64,000 nt of DNA from Actinoplanes octamycinicus (GCF_014205225.1 NZ_JACHNB010000001.1:744001-808000); one strand, 5' to 3'. Shown: positions 44,515-53,527, counted from the first letter of the stretch. Notes: generated by a model from the letters alone, not told the origin. Numbers and translations: made by a program.

Positions 44515-45990
44515 GTGGACGAGGGACGCAAACTCGGGGGCCGTTACCGGCTGCTGAACGAACTCGGCCGCGGCGGGATGGCCGTGGTCTGGCGCGCCGC
44601 CGACGAGGTGCTGGACCGCCCGGTGGCGGTGAAGGTGCTGGCCGGGCGGTACGCCGGTGACGAACGGTTCCGTTCGCGGATCCTGCACGAGGCGCGGGCC
44701 GCGGCGATCCTTTCGCATCCCAACATCGCGCAGATCCACGACTTCGGGGAATCCGACGAGATCCCCTACGTGGTGATGGAATTGATCAACGGGCCGACCC
44801 TGCAACAGATGTTGTCGGACGCCCCGATCCCGCCCCGGCGGGTATTCCGGATCTGCGGCGAGGTGGCCGCCGCGCTGGCCGCCGCCCATCAGGACGGCCT
44901 GGTGCACCGGGACATCAAGCTGGCCAACATCATGGTCACCCCGGCCGGCGCCAAGGTGGTCGACTTCGGCATCGCGGCGGCGGCCGGGCCGGCCGAGCCG
45001 GACGAGGGCCTGCTCGGCACCCCCGCCTACCTGGCCCCGGAACGGCTGACCGGCGGGGCGATCGAGCCGGCCTCGGACGTCTACGCGCTCGGCGTGCTGC
45101 TCTACCGGCTGCTCGCCGACGAGTCGCCGTGGACCGTGGAGACCACCACGCAGATGCTCAGCGCGCACATGTACGTCGAGCCGATGCCGCTGCCCGACCT
45201 GCCCGGGGTGCCGGACGCGGTCGCCGAACTGGTCGACCGCTGCCTGGCCAAGGAGCCGGCGGACCGGCCGGACGCGGCCGAGGTGTCGGCGGTGCTGGCC
45301 GACGCGGTGGAGGCGTCGGTGGTCCGGGAGCCCGCTCCGGCGCCGGTCCCGGCCCCGGCCCCGACTCGCTTCGACGAGGAGACCGAGGCGATCGGGGCTA
45401 TCGGGGCTATCCCGCCGGCCGCGGTACCGGCTCCGCGCCGACGCCGCCGGCTCGTCCTCGCCGGCGTCCTGGCCGTCCTGGTGATCGCCGGCGCCGGCTG
45501 GTGGGTCACCCGCGGGAGTGAACCTCGATCGACACCGGTCAACGCCGCCCCGCCGGCCGCCCGGGACGGGGCCGCGCCGCCCGGCTCGGCCCGCCCGTCG
45601 CCGGGTGGATCGCCGACACCGACCGGCGCCCGGGTCCTGCCACGGCCGGCCGCGCTGGTCTCGTCGGCGCCGGCCGCGTCGGCCGCGGCCCCGTCCGGCT
45701 CGCCCTCCTCGGCCCCGGCGCCGAGCCCGAGCAGCGCCGGCCCGGCCAGTTCGGCCCCGGTGCCGGAGGGCACCCGGCTGGAGTCCAAGGGCGGCGTGGT
45801 CACCGCGATCTGCCAGTCCGGCAACGCCACCCTGCTCGACTGGCAGCCGGCCGAGGGCTTCGTGGTGGAACGCGTCGACCCGGGCCCCGGCCTCACCCCG
45901 TCGGTGGTGTTCGCCGGGACGCTCAGCCGCTACCGGATGTCGGTCACCTGCTTCGCCGGGAAGCCGTCGGCCGTGGTGCTGCCGCTGTGA
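44515..45990 (+). CDS. transmembrane Ser/Thr protein kinase (PknB family)
   Basis: About 491 residues. Kinase domain 9-265: glycine loop LGRGGMAVVW, Lys40 (VAVKVL), HRDIKLANIM with Asp133, DFGIAA with Asp150, and APERLTG. A Pro/Glu linker leads to one membrane helix (LVLAGVLAVLVIAGAGWWV, about 313-331). A Ser/Pro/Ala-rich extracellular stalk and a compact end domain with two Cys (AICQSG, TCFAG) follow. There are no PASTA repeats. GTG 44515 is the best guess; AT-rich sequence before it looks like the shared promoter region with the divergent hydrolase. The 3' end overlaps the ArsR-like gene by 47 bp. Confidence 0.88.
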   Translation: MDEGRKLGGRYRLLNELGRGGMAVVWRAADEVLDRPVAVKVLAGRYAGDERFRSRILHEARAAAILSHPNIAQIHDFGESDEIPYVVMELINGPTLQQMLSDAPIPPRRVFRICGEVAAALAAAHQDGLVHRDIKLANIMVTPAGAKVVDFGIAAAAGPAEPDEGLLGTPAYLAPERLTGGAIEPASDVYALGVLLYRLLADESPWTVETTTQMLSAHMYVEPMPLPDLPGVPDAVAELVDRCLAKEPADRPDAAEVSAVLADAVEASVVREPAPAPVPAPAPTRFDEETEAIGAIGAIPPAAVPAPRRRRRLVLAGVLAVLVIAGAGWWVTRGSEPRSTPVNAAPPAARDGAAPPGSARPSPGGSPTPTGARVLPRPAALVSSAPAASAAAPSGSPSSAPAPSPSSAGPASSAPVPEGTRLESKGGVVTAICQSGNATLLDWQPAEGFVVERVDPGPGLTPSVVFAGTLSRYRMSVTCFAGKPSAVVLPL

Positions 45991-46915
45991 CCAGGGTTTC
46001 CGCGGCGTCGGTGCGGGAGTTCAGCAGCAGCCGGCCGGCCCGGTGGGTGGCGACCAGGCCGGCCGCGCGCAGCACCCGCAGATGCTGCGACACCCCGCCG
46101 GCGGTGATCCCGGTGCGCCGGGCCAGCTCGGTGGTGGAGAGCGGGCCGGCCAGCGCGGTCAGGATCCGGGCCCGGCCGGCGCCGAGCAGCGCGCCCAGCG
46201 CGTCCGGCGCCGGCGCGGCGTCCTCCCCGAGTGTGGCGACGCCGGCCGCCGGATAGGCCAGCTGGGGCGTGCCCCAGGACGAGACGGTGAGCACCGAGGG
46301 CCAGGCGAACACCGAGGGGACCAGCACCAGGCCGCTGCCGTCCGGGACGTCCGGCGCGGTGCAGTGCCGCTGGTCGACCAGCAGCGTGCCGTCCTGCCAG
46401 CGGACCCGGGCGTGCAGGTCGTTGAGGACCGCGGCGGCGCCGTCGGTGGCCAGCCGGGCGGCCCGGCGGCGGATGTCCGCGTCGAGCAGGGCGTGGATCC
46501 GGGGCCAGTCCGGGGCGATCGCGGTCGCCCAGTACTCCTCGATCTCGTCGGCGAGCCGGGCCAGCCCGCTTCTCGGGTCCGCCCGGAAGTCCTCGACATC
46601 GGTGGGGAGGAACGCGAGATGCTCTCGGACAGTCTCGGGACTTGTCCGCTTCAAGACGGATAGCTCCGATGCCAGGTCCGCCGAGCGGCGACCAGGCGGC
46701 GGCGTGAGGAAGTCCGGGGCATACCCCCCGGTGGCAGGCACCAGCCGGCCCAGCAGACCCCCCGGCCCGGGCCGCTTCCCGGCAGCCCATTTCCGATGTA
46801 CGGACGGCACGCCCCGGTCCCGCAGCACGCGCAGACTCGCCAGCACCTCCCACAGGCAGGAGACGGCGAACCGGATCCGGGTGGCGGCGTCCGGCGGCAG
46901 AGCGATGGCGACCAT
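45944..46915 (-). CDS. ArsR-like winged-helix regulator with N-terminal DUF5937-type domain
   Basis: 323 residues. The C-terminal helix-turn-helix (about 235-300) reads ARILTALAGPLSTTELARRTGITAGGVSQHLRVLRAAGLVATHRAGR, clearly ArsR type. The first 220 residues match the actinobacterial domain usually called DUF5937. No ArsR metal-box Cys are present, so the signal is not an obvious metal. ATG 46915 lies next to a TTTTAG-N6-CTAAAA palindrome, suggesting autoregulation and control of the divergent PEP-mutase-family gene 59 bp away. It overlaps the kinase 3' end. Confidence 0.85.
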   Translation of the reverse strand: MVAIALPPDAATRIRFAVSCLWEVLASLRVLRDRGVPSVHRKWAAGKRPGPGGLLGRLVPATGGYAPDFLTPPPGRRSADLASELSVLKRTSPETVREHLAFLPTDVEDFRADPRSGLARLADEIEEYWATAIAPDWPRIHALLDADIRRRAARLATDGAAAVLNDLHARVRWQDGTLLVDQRHCTAPDVPDGSGLVLVPSVFAWPSVLTVSSWGTPQLAYPAAGVATLGEDAAPAPDALGALLGAGRARILTALAGPLSTTELARRTGITAGGVSQHLRVLRAAGLVATHRAGRLLLNSRTDAAETLVTAAAPRPTASRRSR

Positions 46916-46916
46916 G

Positions 46917-46938
46917 CTTTTAGTGTCGGCTAAAAAGC
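46917..46938. promoter_or_regulatory. candidate ArsR-type operator
   Basis: TTTTAG-TGTCGG-CTAAAA, perfect 6-bp arms (extending to GC...GC with one extra A). It is AT-rich in a high-GC gap and directly abuts the start of the ArsR-like gene, as expected for an autoregulatory operator also serving the divergent gene at 46975. Confidence 0.55.
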
Positions 46939-46974
46939 TGCCCCCGCCGCGAGCCGGGGCGAAGACTTCCCGGC

Positions 46975-47745
46975 GTGACTGACTTCCACGCCCTTCATCA
47001 GCCCGGCCGCCCGCTCGTCCTGGTCAACGCCTGGGACGCGGCCAGCGCCCGGATCGTCGCCGCGGCCGGGGCCGCCGCGGTCGCCACCACCAGCGCCGGG
47101 GTGGCCTGGAGCCTGGGCGCCCCGGACGGTGACGCGCTCGGCCTGGACCTCGCCGTCGAGGCCGCCCGCCGGGTGGTCGCCGCGGTCGCGGTGCCGGTCT
47201 CGGTGGACGTCGGGGCCGGCTACGGCGACCCGGCCGGCACCCTGCGCGCGATGGCCGCCGCCGGGGTGGCCGGGGTGAACCTGGAGGACGGCGCCCGGGG
47301 CATCGCCGAGCAGCAGGCCCGGCTGGCCGCCGCGAAGGAGGCCGCGCCCGGCGTCTTCCTCAACGCCCGGATCGACACGCTGCTGTTCGGGCTCGGTGAC
47401 CCGGCCGAGGCGATCACCCGGGCGAAGGCGTACCTGGACGCCGGCGCGGACGGCGTCTTCGTGCCCGGGACCACCGACCCGGCCGTGGTCGCCGAGCTGG
47501 TCGCGGCGATCCCGGGGCCGGTCAACGTGCTGACCGGGTCGGGCGCGCCGCCGATCGGCGAGCTGGCCGCACTCGGGGTGGCCCGGATCAGCCTGGGCTC
47601 GTCGGTGGCGCAGGCGGCGTACGGCCTGGTCGACCGGGCGGCCCGGGAGGCGTTCGGGGCCGGCGGCTACGCGGAGCTTGCCGGGGCGGCTGACTACGGG
47701 CGGCTGAACGAGCTCAGCGCGGGAAGTCCCGGAACTGGAGGGTGA
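46975..47745 (+). CDS. PEP mutase / isocitrate lyase family protein
   Basis: 256 residues, TIM-barrel: LVLVNAWDAASARIVAAAGAAAVATTSAGVAW, PVSVDVGAGYGDPAG, GVNLEDGARG, FLNARIDTLL. The family cleaves or forms C-C or C-P bonds on phosphoenolpyruvate-like substrates with Mg. The usual D-x-D-x-GYG metal motif is D-V-G-A-GYG here, so the second Asp is Gly. The flexible Cys-containing lid of true isocitrate lyases is absent. Reaction unknown. It is divergent from the ArsR-like gene and overlaps the GH18 lipoprotein 3' end by 32 bp. Confidence 0.82.
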   Translation: MTDFHALHQPGRPLVLVNAWDAASARIVAAAGAAAVATTSAGVAWSLGAPDGDALGLDLAVEAARRVVAAVAVPVSVDVGAGYGDPAGTLRAMAAAGVAGVNLEDGARGIAEQQARLAAAKEAAPGVFLNARIDTLLFGLGDPAEAITRAKAYLDAGADGVFVPGTTDPAVVAELVAAIPGPVNVLTGSGAPPIGELAALGVARISLGSSVAQAAYGLVDRAAREAFGAGGYAELAGAADYGRLNELSAGSPGTGG

Positions 47746-48739
47746 ACCGGTACTTCGTCTGGGCGATCCCGCTGCAGTCGGCGGCCACCGTGCCGTCGGC
47801 GCAGTCGCCGTTGTCCCGGTTCACCGAGCGGAACCGGACGAAGCCCAGCTTCTGGCGCCGGGCCCAGTCGAGCAGGTACGCCGCGTCGTCCGGGCCGGTG
47901 GTGCCGCCGGTGGCGTTCACCCCGATCATCGGGCTGACGCCGAGCATCCGGTGGATCTCCGCGACCGGCCTGTCCGGCCAGATCGCGGCCAGGTCGTCGG
48001 CGACCGCGCCGGCGGCCCGGGTCATCGCCCACCCCCAGCCGCCGCCGGCCGCGTTCAAGTTCATCGTCAGCGCGTTGACCGTGACCTCGACCCCGGCCGC
48101 CTGGACGCCCTTGAGCAGCGCGATGCCGGGCCCGGTCAGGCCCTCGGCCAGGCCGGCCACCGGCAGGCTCAGGGTGATCGCGGTGCCGCGCTGCTGCTGC
48201 AGGGTGGCCAGCGCCTCGGCGACGGTGTGGATGGTGACCTCCTGCTCGACGTCGACGTCGAGACGGTTGGCGCCGGCCGTGTCCAGGGCCTGGCCGTACG
48301 CGGCGACCAGCTGGTCCACCCGGCAGGCGTTCTCCAGATAGGCCCCGGCCTCGCCACCGGTGGCCACCACGGTCTGCCCGTCCAGCGCCTGGAGCTCGGC
48401 GACCTGGCCGGCCACCCGCCGGTCGCCGAGCGGGGTCCGGCCGCCCCAGGCCGGGGTGCAGTCCCGGTCGCCGCGGGCCTGCACGTACCCGAGGGTGAAG
48501 TCGCGCTGCCCGGTCACCTTCACCACGTCGCCGACGTCGGCGGTGCCGGCCGCCGGGTCGAGGTAGGGCGCGACCGCCAGGGTCGCCGGGATGGTCGTGG
48601 CGCCCAGCGCGTTGCCGGTCAGCTCCGGGGCGGGCGCCGGGCTCGGCGCCGGCTGCGCGGTGCGCTTCTCGCCCCCGGAACAGCCGCTGAGCAGCAGGAG
48701 CAGGGCGGCCGAGGCGCAGGCGAGGCGGTGGAGGCGCAC
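47714..48739 (-). CDS. GH18 chitinase-like lipoprotein
   Basis: 341 residues. A short lipoprotein signal VRLHRLACASAALLLLLSGC with lipobox L-S-G-C (Cys20) precedes a Pro-rich linker and a GH18 barrel. The catalytic D-x-D-x-E is DVDVE (161-165). Its C-terminus, FRSVNRDNGDCADG...DCSGIAQTKYRFT, mirrors the secreted chitinase at 60692-61891 (FWAVNRDRGCAGG...DCSGIAQADWAFT), placing both in one GH18 subgroup. The chitin-binding domain is missing, so it may act on cell-surface glycans. GTG 48739 is picked to give a correct signal peptide; an extension to 48838 would spoil it. Confidence 0.82.
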   Translation of the reverse strand: MRLHRLACASAALLLLLSGCSGGEKRTAQPAPSPAPAPELTGNALGATTIPATLAVAPYLDPAAGTADVGDVVKVTGQRDFTLGYVQARGDRDCTPAWGGRTPLGDRRVAGQVAELQALDGQTVVATGGEAGAYLENACRVDQLVAAYGQALDTAGANRLDVDVEQEVTIHTVAEALATLQQQRGTAITLSLPVAGLAEGLTGPGIALLKGVQAAGVEVTVNALTMNLNAAGGGWGWAMTRAAGAVADDLAAIWPDRPVAEIHRMLGVSPMIGVNATGGTTGPDDAAYLLDWARRQKLGFVRFRSVNRDNGDCADGTVAADCSGIAQTKYRFTLQFRDFPR

Positions 48740-48820
48740 CTTCGCACTATCCCATCGGCAAAAGCCGCGAGGGCCTGGAATGGCGGACGCGACGGGCCGG
48801 TGGCGTACCGAAAACCGGTC

Positions 48821-48848
48821 TTGCGCCGGAAGAGGCACGGGCTAGTGT
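48821..48848 (+). promoter_or_regulatory. candidate valS promoter
   Basis: TTGCGC (48821-48826), a 16-bp spacer and TAGTGT (48843-48848). The -10 lies only 7 bp before GTG 48856, so transcription would begin at or next to the start codon, giving a leaderless mRNA. No Shine-Dalgarno sequence is seen. Confidence 0.4.
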
Positions 48849-48855
48849 CCGTGGC

Positions 48856-51405
48856 GTGACCGAGACGACCGCCGTGCCAGAGAAGATCACCCTCGACGGG
48901 CTCGAACGGAAATGGCGTCAGGTATGGGCCGAGCGGGGCACCTACGCCTTCGACCGGTCGGCGCCGCGGTCACGGGTGTTCTCGATCGACACGCCGCCGC
49001 CGACGGTGAGCGGGTCGCTGCACGTGGGGCACGTGTTCTCGTACACGCACGCGGACGCGATCGCGCGGTACCGGCGGATGACCGGGCGCGAGGTGTTCTA
49101 CCCGATCGGGTGGGACGACAACGGGCTGCCGACCGAGCGGCGGGTGCAGAACTACTACGGCGTCCAGTGCGACCCGTCGCTGCCCTACGACCCCGGCTTC
49201 ACCCCGCCGGACACCCCGCCGAGCCGCCCGCTGCCGATCTCCCGGCGCAACTTCGTCGAGCTGTGCCAGACGCTGACCGCGGTCGACGAGCAGGCGTACG
49301 AGGACCTGTGGCGCCAGCTCGGCCTCTCGGTCGACTGGTCGCTGCAGTACACCACGATCGGCGAGGCCAGCCGTACCGTCTCGCAGCGGGCCTTCTTGAA
49401 CAACCTGGCCCGCGGCGAGGCCTACCTGGCCGACGCCCCAACCCTTTGGGACGTGTCGTTCCGGACCGCGGTGGCCCAGGCCGAGCTGGAGGACCGGGAA
49501 CGGCAGGGCGCCTACCACCGGCTGGTCTTCGGCCTGCCCGGCGGCGGGTCGGCGCACGTCGAGACGACCCGGCCGGAGCTGCTGCCGGCCTGCGTGGCGC
49601 TGGTCGCGCACCCGGACGACGAGCGCTATCGGCCGCTCTTCGGGACGACCGCGACGACGCCGGTGTTCGGGGTCGAGGTGCCGATCAAGGCGCACCCGCT
49701 GGCGCAGCCGGACAAGGGCACCGGGATCGCGATGATCTGCACCTTCGGCGACCTGACGGATGTGATCTGGTGGCGCGAGCTGGATCTGCCCACCCGGCCG
49801 GTGATGGGCCGGGACGGACGGCTGCTGCCCTCGCCGCCGGCCGGCGTCGACCCCGAGATCTATGCCCAGCTGGCGGGGAAGACGGTCTTCTCCGCGAAGG
49901 AGACGATGATCGGCCTCCTGCGGTCCGCCGGCGCGCTGGACGGCGAGCCGCGGCCGACGACGCAGCAGGTCAAGTTCTACGAGAAGGGCGACAAGCCGCT
50001 CGAGATCGTGACCACCCGGCAGTGGTACATCCGCAACGGCGGCCGGGACGCCGCGCTGCGCTCCGCCCTTCTCGACCGGGGCCGCGAGATGAGCTGGTCG
50101 CCCGGCTTCATGCGGGCCCGCTACGAGAACTGGGTGGACGGCCTGGCCGGCGACTGGATCATCAGCCGGCAGCGGTTCTTCGGCGTCCCGTTCCCGGTCT
50201 GGTACCCGCTCGACGCGGCCGGCGAGCCGGACTACACCGCCCCGATCACCCCGGACGCGCTGCCGGTCGACCCGAGCAGCGACACGCCGCCCGGATACCG
50301 CGAGGACCAGCGGGGCCGGCCCGGCGGCTTCATCGGCGACCCGGACGTGATGGACACCTGGGCCACCTCGTCACTGACCCCGGAGATCGCCGGCCGGTGG
50401 GGCCTGGACGACGACCTGTTCGCCCGGGTCTTCCCGATGGACCTGCGGCCGCAGGCCCACGAGATCATCCGGACCTGGTTGTTCGCCACGGTGCTCCGCG
50501 CCCACCAGGAGTTCGGCAGCCTGCCCTGGCACACCGCGCTGCTCTCCGGGTGGATCCTCGACCCGGACCGCAAGAAGATGTCCAAGTCCAAGGGCAACGT
50601 GGTCACCCCGATGGCGCTGCTCGAGGAGTTCGGCTCGGACGCGGTCCGCTACTGGGCGGTGAGCGGGCGGCCGGGCACCGACACGGCGTTCGACACCGGG
50701 CAGATGAAGGTCGGCCGCCGGCTGGCCATCAAGATCTTGAACGCGACGAAGTTCGTGCTCCGCTTCGACCTCGAGGAGGGCGCGGCCGACCTCACGGCGG
50801 GCGAGGTCACCGAGCCGCTGGACCGGGCCGTGCTGGCCGGGCTCGCGGCCGTGGTGGCGGACGCCACCAAGCACTTCGAGGGGTACGACTACGCCCGCGC
50901 CCTGGAACGCACCGAGGCGTTCTTCTGGACGTTCTGCGACGACTACCTGGAGCTGGTCAAGGAGCGGGCGTACGGCGACCCGGACAGCCCGGCGACCCGG
51001 TCGGCGCACGCCGCGCTGGCGGTCACGCTGCGCACCCTGCTCCGATTGTTCGCGCCGATGCTGCCGTTCGTCACCGAGGAGGCCTGGTCCTGGTGGCAGC
51101 CCGGCTCGGTGCACCGGGCCGCCTGGCCGTCGCCGGACGAGTTCGCCCCGGCGCTCGACCCGGCGGCGCCGGCCGGCCTGCTCACCCTGGCCGGGACGGT
51201 GCTCGGCCTGGTGCGCAAGGCCAAGTCGGAAGCCCGCCAGTCGATGCGCACCGAGGTGGCCCGGCTGACGGTCCGCGGCCCGGATCCCGAGGTGCGCGCC
51301 TTCCACCTGGTCAGCCCGGACGTGCGGGCCGCCGGGGTGGTCCGGGAGGTGATCGCCGAGGTGGCCGGCGGGGAGCTGGCCGCCGACGTGACGCTTCAGT
51401 CTTGA
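48856..51405 (+). CDS. valS: valyl-tRNA synthetase
   Basis: 849 residues, class I synthetase. The HIGH motif is SGSLHVGHVFSYTHADA (HVGH at 56-59); KKMSKSKGNVVTP lies near 574; CP1 editing-domain segments such as TRPELLPACVALVAHPDD and the anticodon domain are present. The protein ends soon after KAKSEARQSMRTEVARL, so the C-terminal coiled-coil arm of E. coli-type ValRS is absent. The tRNA-Val-specific NYYGVQCDPSLPYDP segment marks the branch. GTG 48856 probably sits on a leaderless transcript. Followed by lepB after 37 bp. Confidence 0.95.
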   Translation: MTETTAVPEKITLDGLERKWRQVWAERGTYAFDRSAPRSRVFSIDTPPPTVSGSLHVGHVFSYTHADAIARYRRMTGREVFYPIGWDDNGLPTERRVQNYYGVQCDPSLPYDPGFTPPDTPPSRPLPISRRNFVELCQTLTAVDEQAYEDLWRQLGLSVDWSLQYTTIGEASRTVSQRAFLNNLARGEAYLADAPTLWDVSFRTAVAQAELEDRERQGAYHRLVFGLPGGGSAHVETTRPELLPACVALVAHPDDERYRPLFGTTATTPVFGVEVPIKAHPLAQPDKGTGIAMICTFGDLTDVIWWRELDLPTRPVMGRDGRLLPSPPAGVDPEIYAQLAGKTVFSAKETMIGLLRSAGALDGEPRPTTQQVKFYEKGDKPLEIVTTRQWYIRNGGRDAALRSALLDRGREMSWSPGFMRARYENWVDGLAGDWIISRQRFFGVPFPVWYPLDAAGEPDYTAPITPDALPVDPSSDTPPGYREDQRGRPGGFIGDPDVMDTWATSSLTPEIAGRWGLDDDLFARVFPMDLRPQAHEIIRTWLFATVLRAHQEFGSLPWHTALLSGWILDPDRKKMSKSKGNVVTPMALLEEFGSDAVRYWAVSGRPGTDTAFDTGQMKVGRRLAIKILNATKFVLRFDLEEGAADLTAGEVTEPLDRAVLAGLAAVVADATKHFEGYDYARALERTEAFFWTFCDDYLELVKERAYGDPDSPATRSAHAALAVTLRTLLRLFAPMLPFVTEEAWSWWQPGSVHRAAWPSPDEFAPALDPAAPAGLLTLAGTVLGLVRKAKSEARQSMRTEVARLTVRGPDPEVRAFHLVSPDVRAAGVVREVIAEVAGGELAADVTLQS

Positions 51406-51442
51406 CCCCGCGCCCACGCTCCGGCTGTTGTACGCTCCGCCA

Positions 51443-52060
51443 GTGTCCGACGACAAGATCAATGCTCGCCGTTTTCCCCGGTCGAAGCCGCTCGAGTTCC
51501 TGATCCTGCTCGTCGTGGCGGTGCTCGTCGCGGCCGGGGTGCGGACGTTCCTGGTGCAGACCTTCTTCATCCCGTCCGGCTCGATGGAGCAGACCCTGCT
51601 CCTGAACGACAAGGTGCTGGTCAACAAGGCGGTCTACCGGTTCCGGGACCCGGCACGCGGCGAGGTGGTGGTCTTCGAGCCGCCGATCGGCTGGGGCGCC
51701 GGTCCCAGCGAGCAGGAGTACATCAAGCGGGTGATCGGCGTCGGCGGCGACCGGGTGGTCTGCTGCGACGCGCAGAAGCGGATCACCGTGAACGGCCACC
51801 CGCTCGACGAGACCTACATCTTCCCGGGCGACGCCCCGTCCGATGAGGACTTCGACGTGACCGTCCCGCAGGGCCGCATCTTCGTGATGGGCGACCACCG
51901 GTCCGACTCCGCCGACTCCCGCGCCCACCTGGAGTCCGACCTGGGCACGGTGCCGGTCGACCGGGTCGCCGGCCGCGCCTTCGCCATCTATTGGCCGACC
52001 TCCCGCTGGAGCACCCTCTCCGTCCCGCCCACCTTCGAGGGCGTCCCCGACCAGGGCTGA
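51443..52060 (+). CDS. lepB: signal peptidase I
   Basis: 205 residues, type I leader peptidase. One N-terminal helix (FLILLVVAVLVAAGVRTFLV) anchors an extracytoplasmic domain with nucleophile Ser47 in IPSGSMEQTL and general base Lys95 in EYIKRVIGVGGD. GDHRSDSADSRAH is the family box E. It removes signal peptides from secreted proteins such as the RTX protein next door. GTG 51443 is preferred over TTG 51428, but neither has a clear RBS. The unusual neighbour is valS rather than the rplS/rnhB genes common for lepB. Confidence 0.92.
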   Translation: MSDDKINARRFPRSKPLEFLILLVVAVLVAAGVRTFLVQTFFIPSGSMEQTLLLNDKVLVNKAVYRFRDPARGEVVVFEPPIGWGAGPSEQEYIKRVIGVGGDRVVCCDAQKRITVNGHPLDETYIFPGDAPSDEDFDVTVPQGRIFVMGDHRSDSADSRAHLESDLGTVPVDRVAGRAFAIYWPTSRWSTLSVPPTFEGVPDQG

Positions 52061-52073
52061 CCGGCCCGGGCGG

Positions 52074-53063
52074 TCACCGCGCGCGGCGGATCTCGCAGCT
52101 CACCATGGTGGCCGCCGGCCCGGCCTCGCAGATGTCACCGCGGCGCGCCGCGGTGCCGCCGTTGAGCCGGTCCCGGGCTCGCGGGTTGTCCTTGCCCTGC
52201 TCCCGGCTGTCCCGCTCGCCGATCAGGTGGTCGTCACCGGCGCCGCCGCGGAGGGTGTCGTTGCCCGCCTGGCCCACGAGGATGTCGTGGCCCGCGCCGC
52301 CGGCCAGGTGGTCATTGCCGCCGCCGCCCCAGATCCGGTTGCCGGCCGCGTTGCCGATCAGCCGGTCCGCCCCGGCGCCGCCGATGATGTCCTCCACGTC
52401 GGCGCCGACGCTGTCGCCCTCGCCCCGCGCGCCGTCGTCCCCCTCGGCGCCGTCCAGATCGACGAGGACCGGGGCCTGTCGGGAGCCGTAGTAGACCAGG
52501 TCCCGCCCGGTGCCACCGCGCAGCCTGTCCCGGCCGGCGTCGGCGTTCAGGATGTCGTCACCCCGCCCGCCGTCGAGGCTGTCGTTGCCGCCGCCGCCGG
52601 CCAGGGCGTCCGCACCCCGGCCGCCGCTCAGGACGTCGTCGCCGCTGTCGCCGTGCAGGCTGTCCCGGCCGGAGCCGCCGGTGATCCGGTCGGCGCCCGC
52701 GCCGCCCTCGGCGAACACCCGGGCGGCGGTCCGGGCGATGAGCCGGTCGTTCCCGTCGCCGAGACTCGCGTAGAGCCAGCGCAGCGGCTCCGTCGTGGTG
52801 CACCGCACCCGGGTCCGGTCCCCGGGGACCGCGGCGCACCCGGGGCCCGGGTTGATCGCCACCCGGTCGTCGATCGTCACGGTGCGGCCGGACCCGGTGA
52901 GGACCACGTCGTTGACCGCGCCCCGGCCCGCCTCGACATGCACGCTGTCGCCGATCACCCGGGCCTGCCCGGCGGCGGTGGCCGCCTGGGCGGGCGCCGG
53001 CAGGAACGCGGCGCAGGTGACGACCGCCGTGGCCGCCCCAGCTGACTTGATGCCGAACCTCAT
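52074..53063 (-). CDS. secreted hemolysin-type calcium-binding (RTX) repeat protein
   Basis: 329 residues. A Sec signal peptide (MRFGIKSAGAATAVVTCAAF then LPAPAQA) is followed by a beta-rich N-terminal part with CAAVPGDRTRVRC, then about 10 nonapeptide-like GGxGxDxLx units (GGSGRDSLHG, GGRGADALAG, GGGGNDSLDG, GGRGDDILNA). These wind into a calcium beta-roll. A disulfide-like C-terminal GDICEAG...VSCEIRR closes the protein. Unlike Gram-negative RTX toxins it has an N-terminal signal and no type I exporter nearby. Function unknown; probably a structural or adhesive surface protein. Convergent with lepB. Confidence 0.88.
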   Translation of the reverse strand: MRFGIKSAGAATAVVTCAAFLPAPAQAATAAGQARVIGDSVHVEAGRGAVNDVVLTGSGRTVTIDDRVAINPGPGCAAVPGDRTRVRCTTTEPLRWLYASLGDGNDRLIARTAARVFAEGGAGADRITGGSGRDSLHGDSGDDVLSGGRGADALAGGGGNDSLDGGRGDDILNADAGRDRLRGGTGRDLVYYGSRQAPVLVDLDGAEGDDGARGEGDSVGADVEDIIGGAGADRLIGNAAGNRIWGGGGNDHLAGGAGHDILVGQAGNDTLRGGAGDDHLIGERDSREQGKDNPRARDRLNGGTAARRGDICEAGPAATMVSCEIRRAR

Positions 53064-53161
53064 GGTGCTCCCCCATCGCGCGAAGGTCGCTGTGACATCT
53101 GGTGTGATGCCGGTCGGGGCGGGGCAGTTCTACCGTCGGAGGTAACGAACGGGTAACGGCG

Positions 53162-53527
53162 TCAGCCGCGCAGCGGGAGCGGGCTCTCGTGGTTGAGGTA
53201 GAGGACGATCTCCAGCCGCGTGCCGTCGTCGTGCAGCAGGTAGGACGAGCTCATCGGGACCGGGTCGCCGCCGGCCAGGCGGGGCGCCGACCACGCGGTG
53301 CGGGCCAGGGCGTAATGGTCGTCGAGGCGTTCGGTGGTCAGCGAGACCAGCTCGGCCGGCCCGACTCCCAGGGCGGCGAACATCGCCGCCCGGCGGGGCA
53401 GGGCCCGCAGGAAGTCCGCCCGGCTGACCGGCCGGGCCCCGGCGGCGTCGGCGACCAGGAACGACTCGGCGAACGACTCGGCGGGCAGCGTGGTGAAGGT
53501 CTGGAAGAACTGCTCGATGCGATCCAC
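53162..53527 (-). CDS. hypothetical protein, possibly NTF2-like
   Basis: 121 residues: VDRIEQFFQTFTTLPAESFAESFLVADAAG, RADFLRALPRRAAMFAALGVGPAEL and SSSYLLHDDGTRLEIVLYLNHE. The order of helices and final beta strands resembles NTF2/SnoaL-like proteins, but no motif confirms it. GTG 53527 has GGAGG 6 nt upstream. A -35/-10 pair (53603-53631) lies about 75 bp before it, and a GGCGCCGC/GCGGCGCC hairpin falls in between, in what would be its leader. Reaction and partners are unknown. Confidence 0.68.
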   Translation of the reverse strand: MDRIEQFFQTFTTLPAESFAESFLVADAAGARPVSRADFLRALPRRAAMFAALGVGPAELVSLTTERLDDHYALARTAWSAPRLAGGDPVPMSSSYLLHDDGTRLEIVLYLNHESPLPLRG

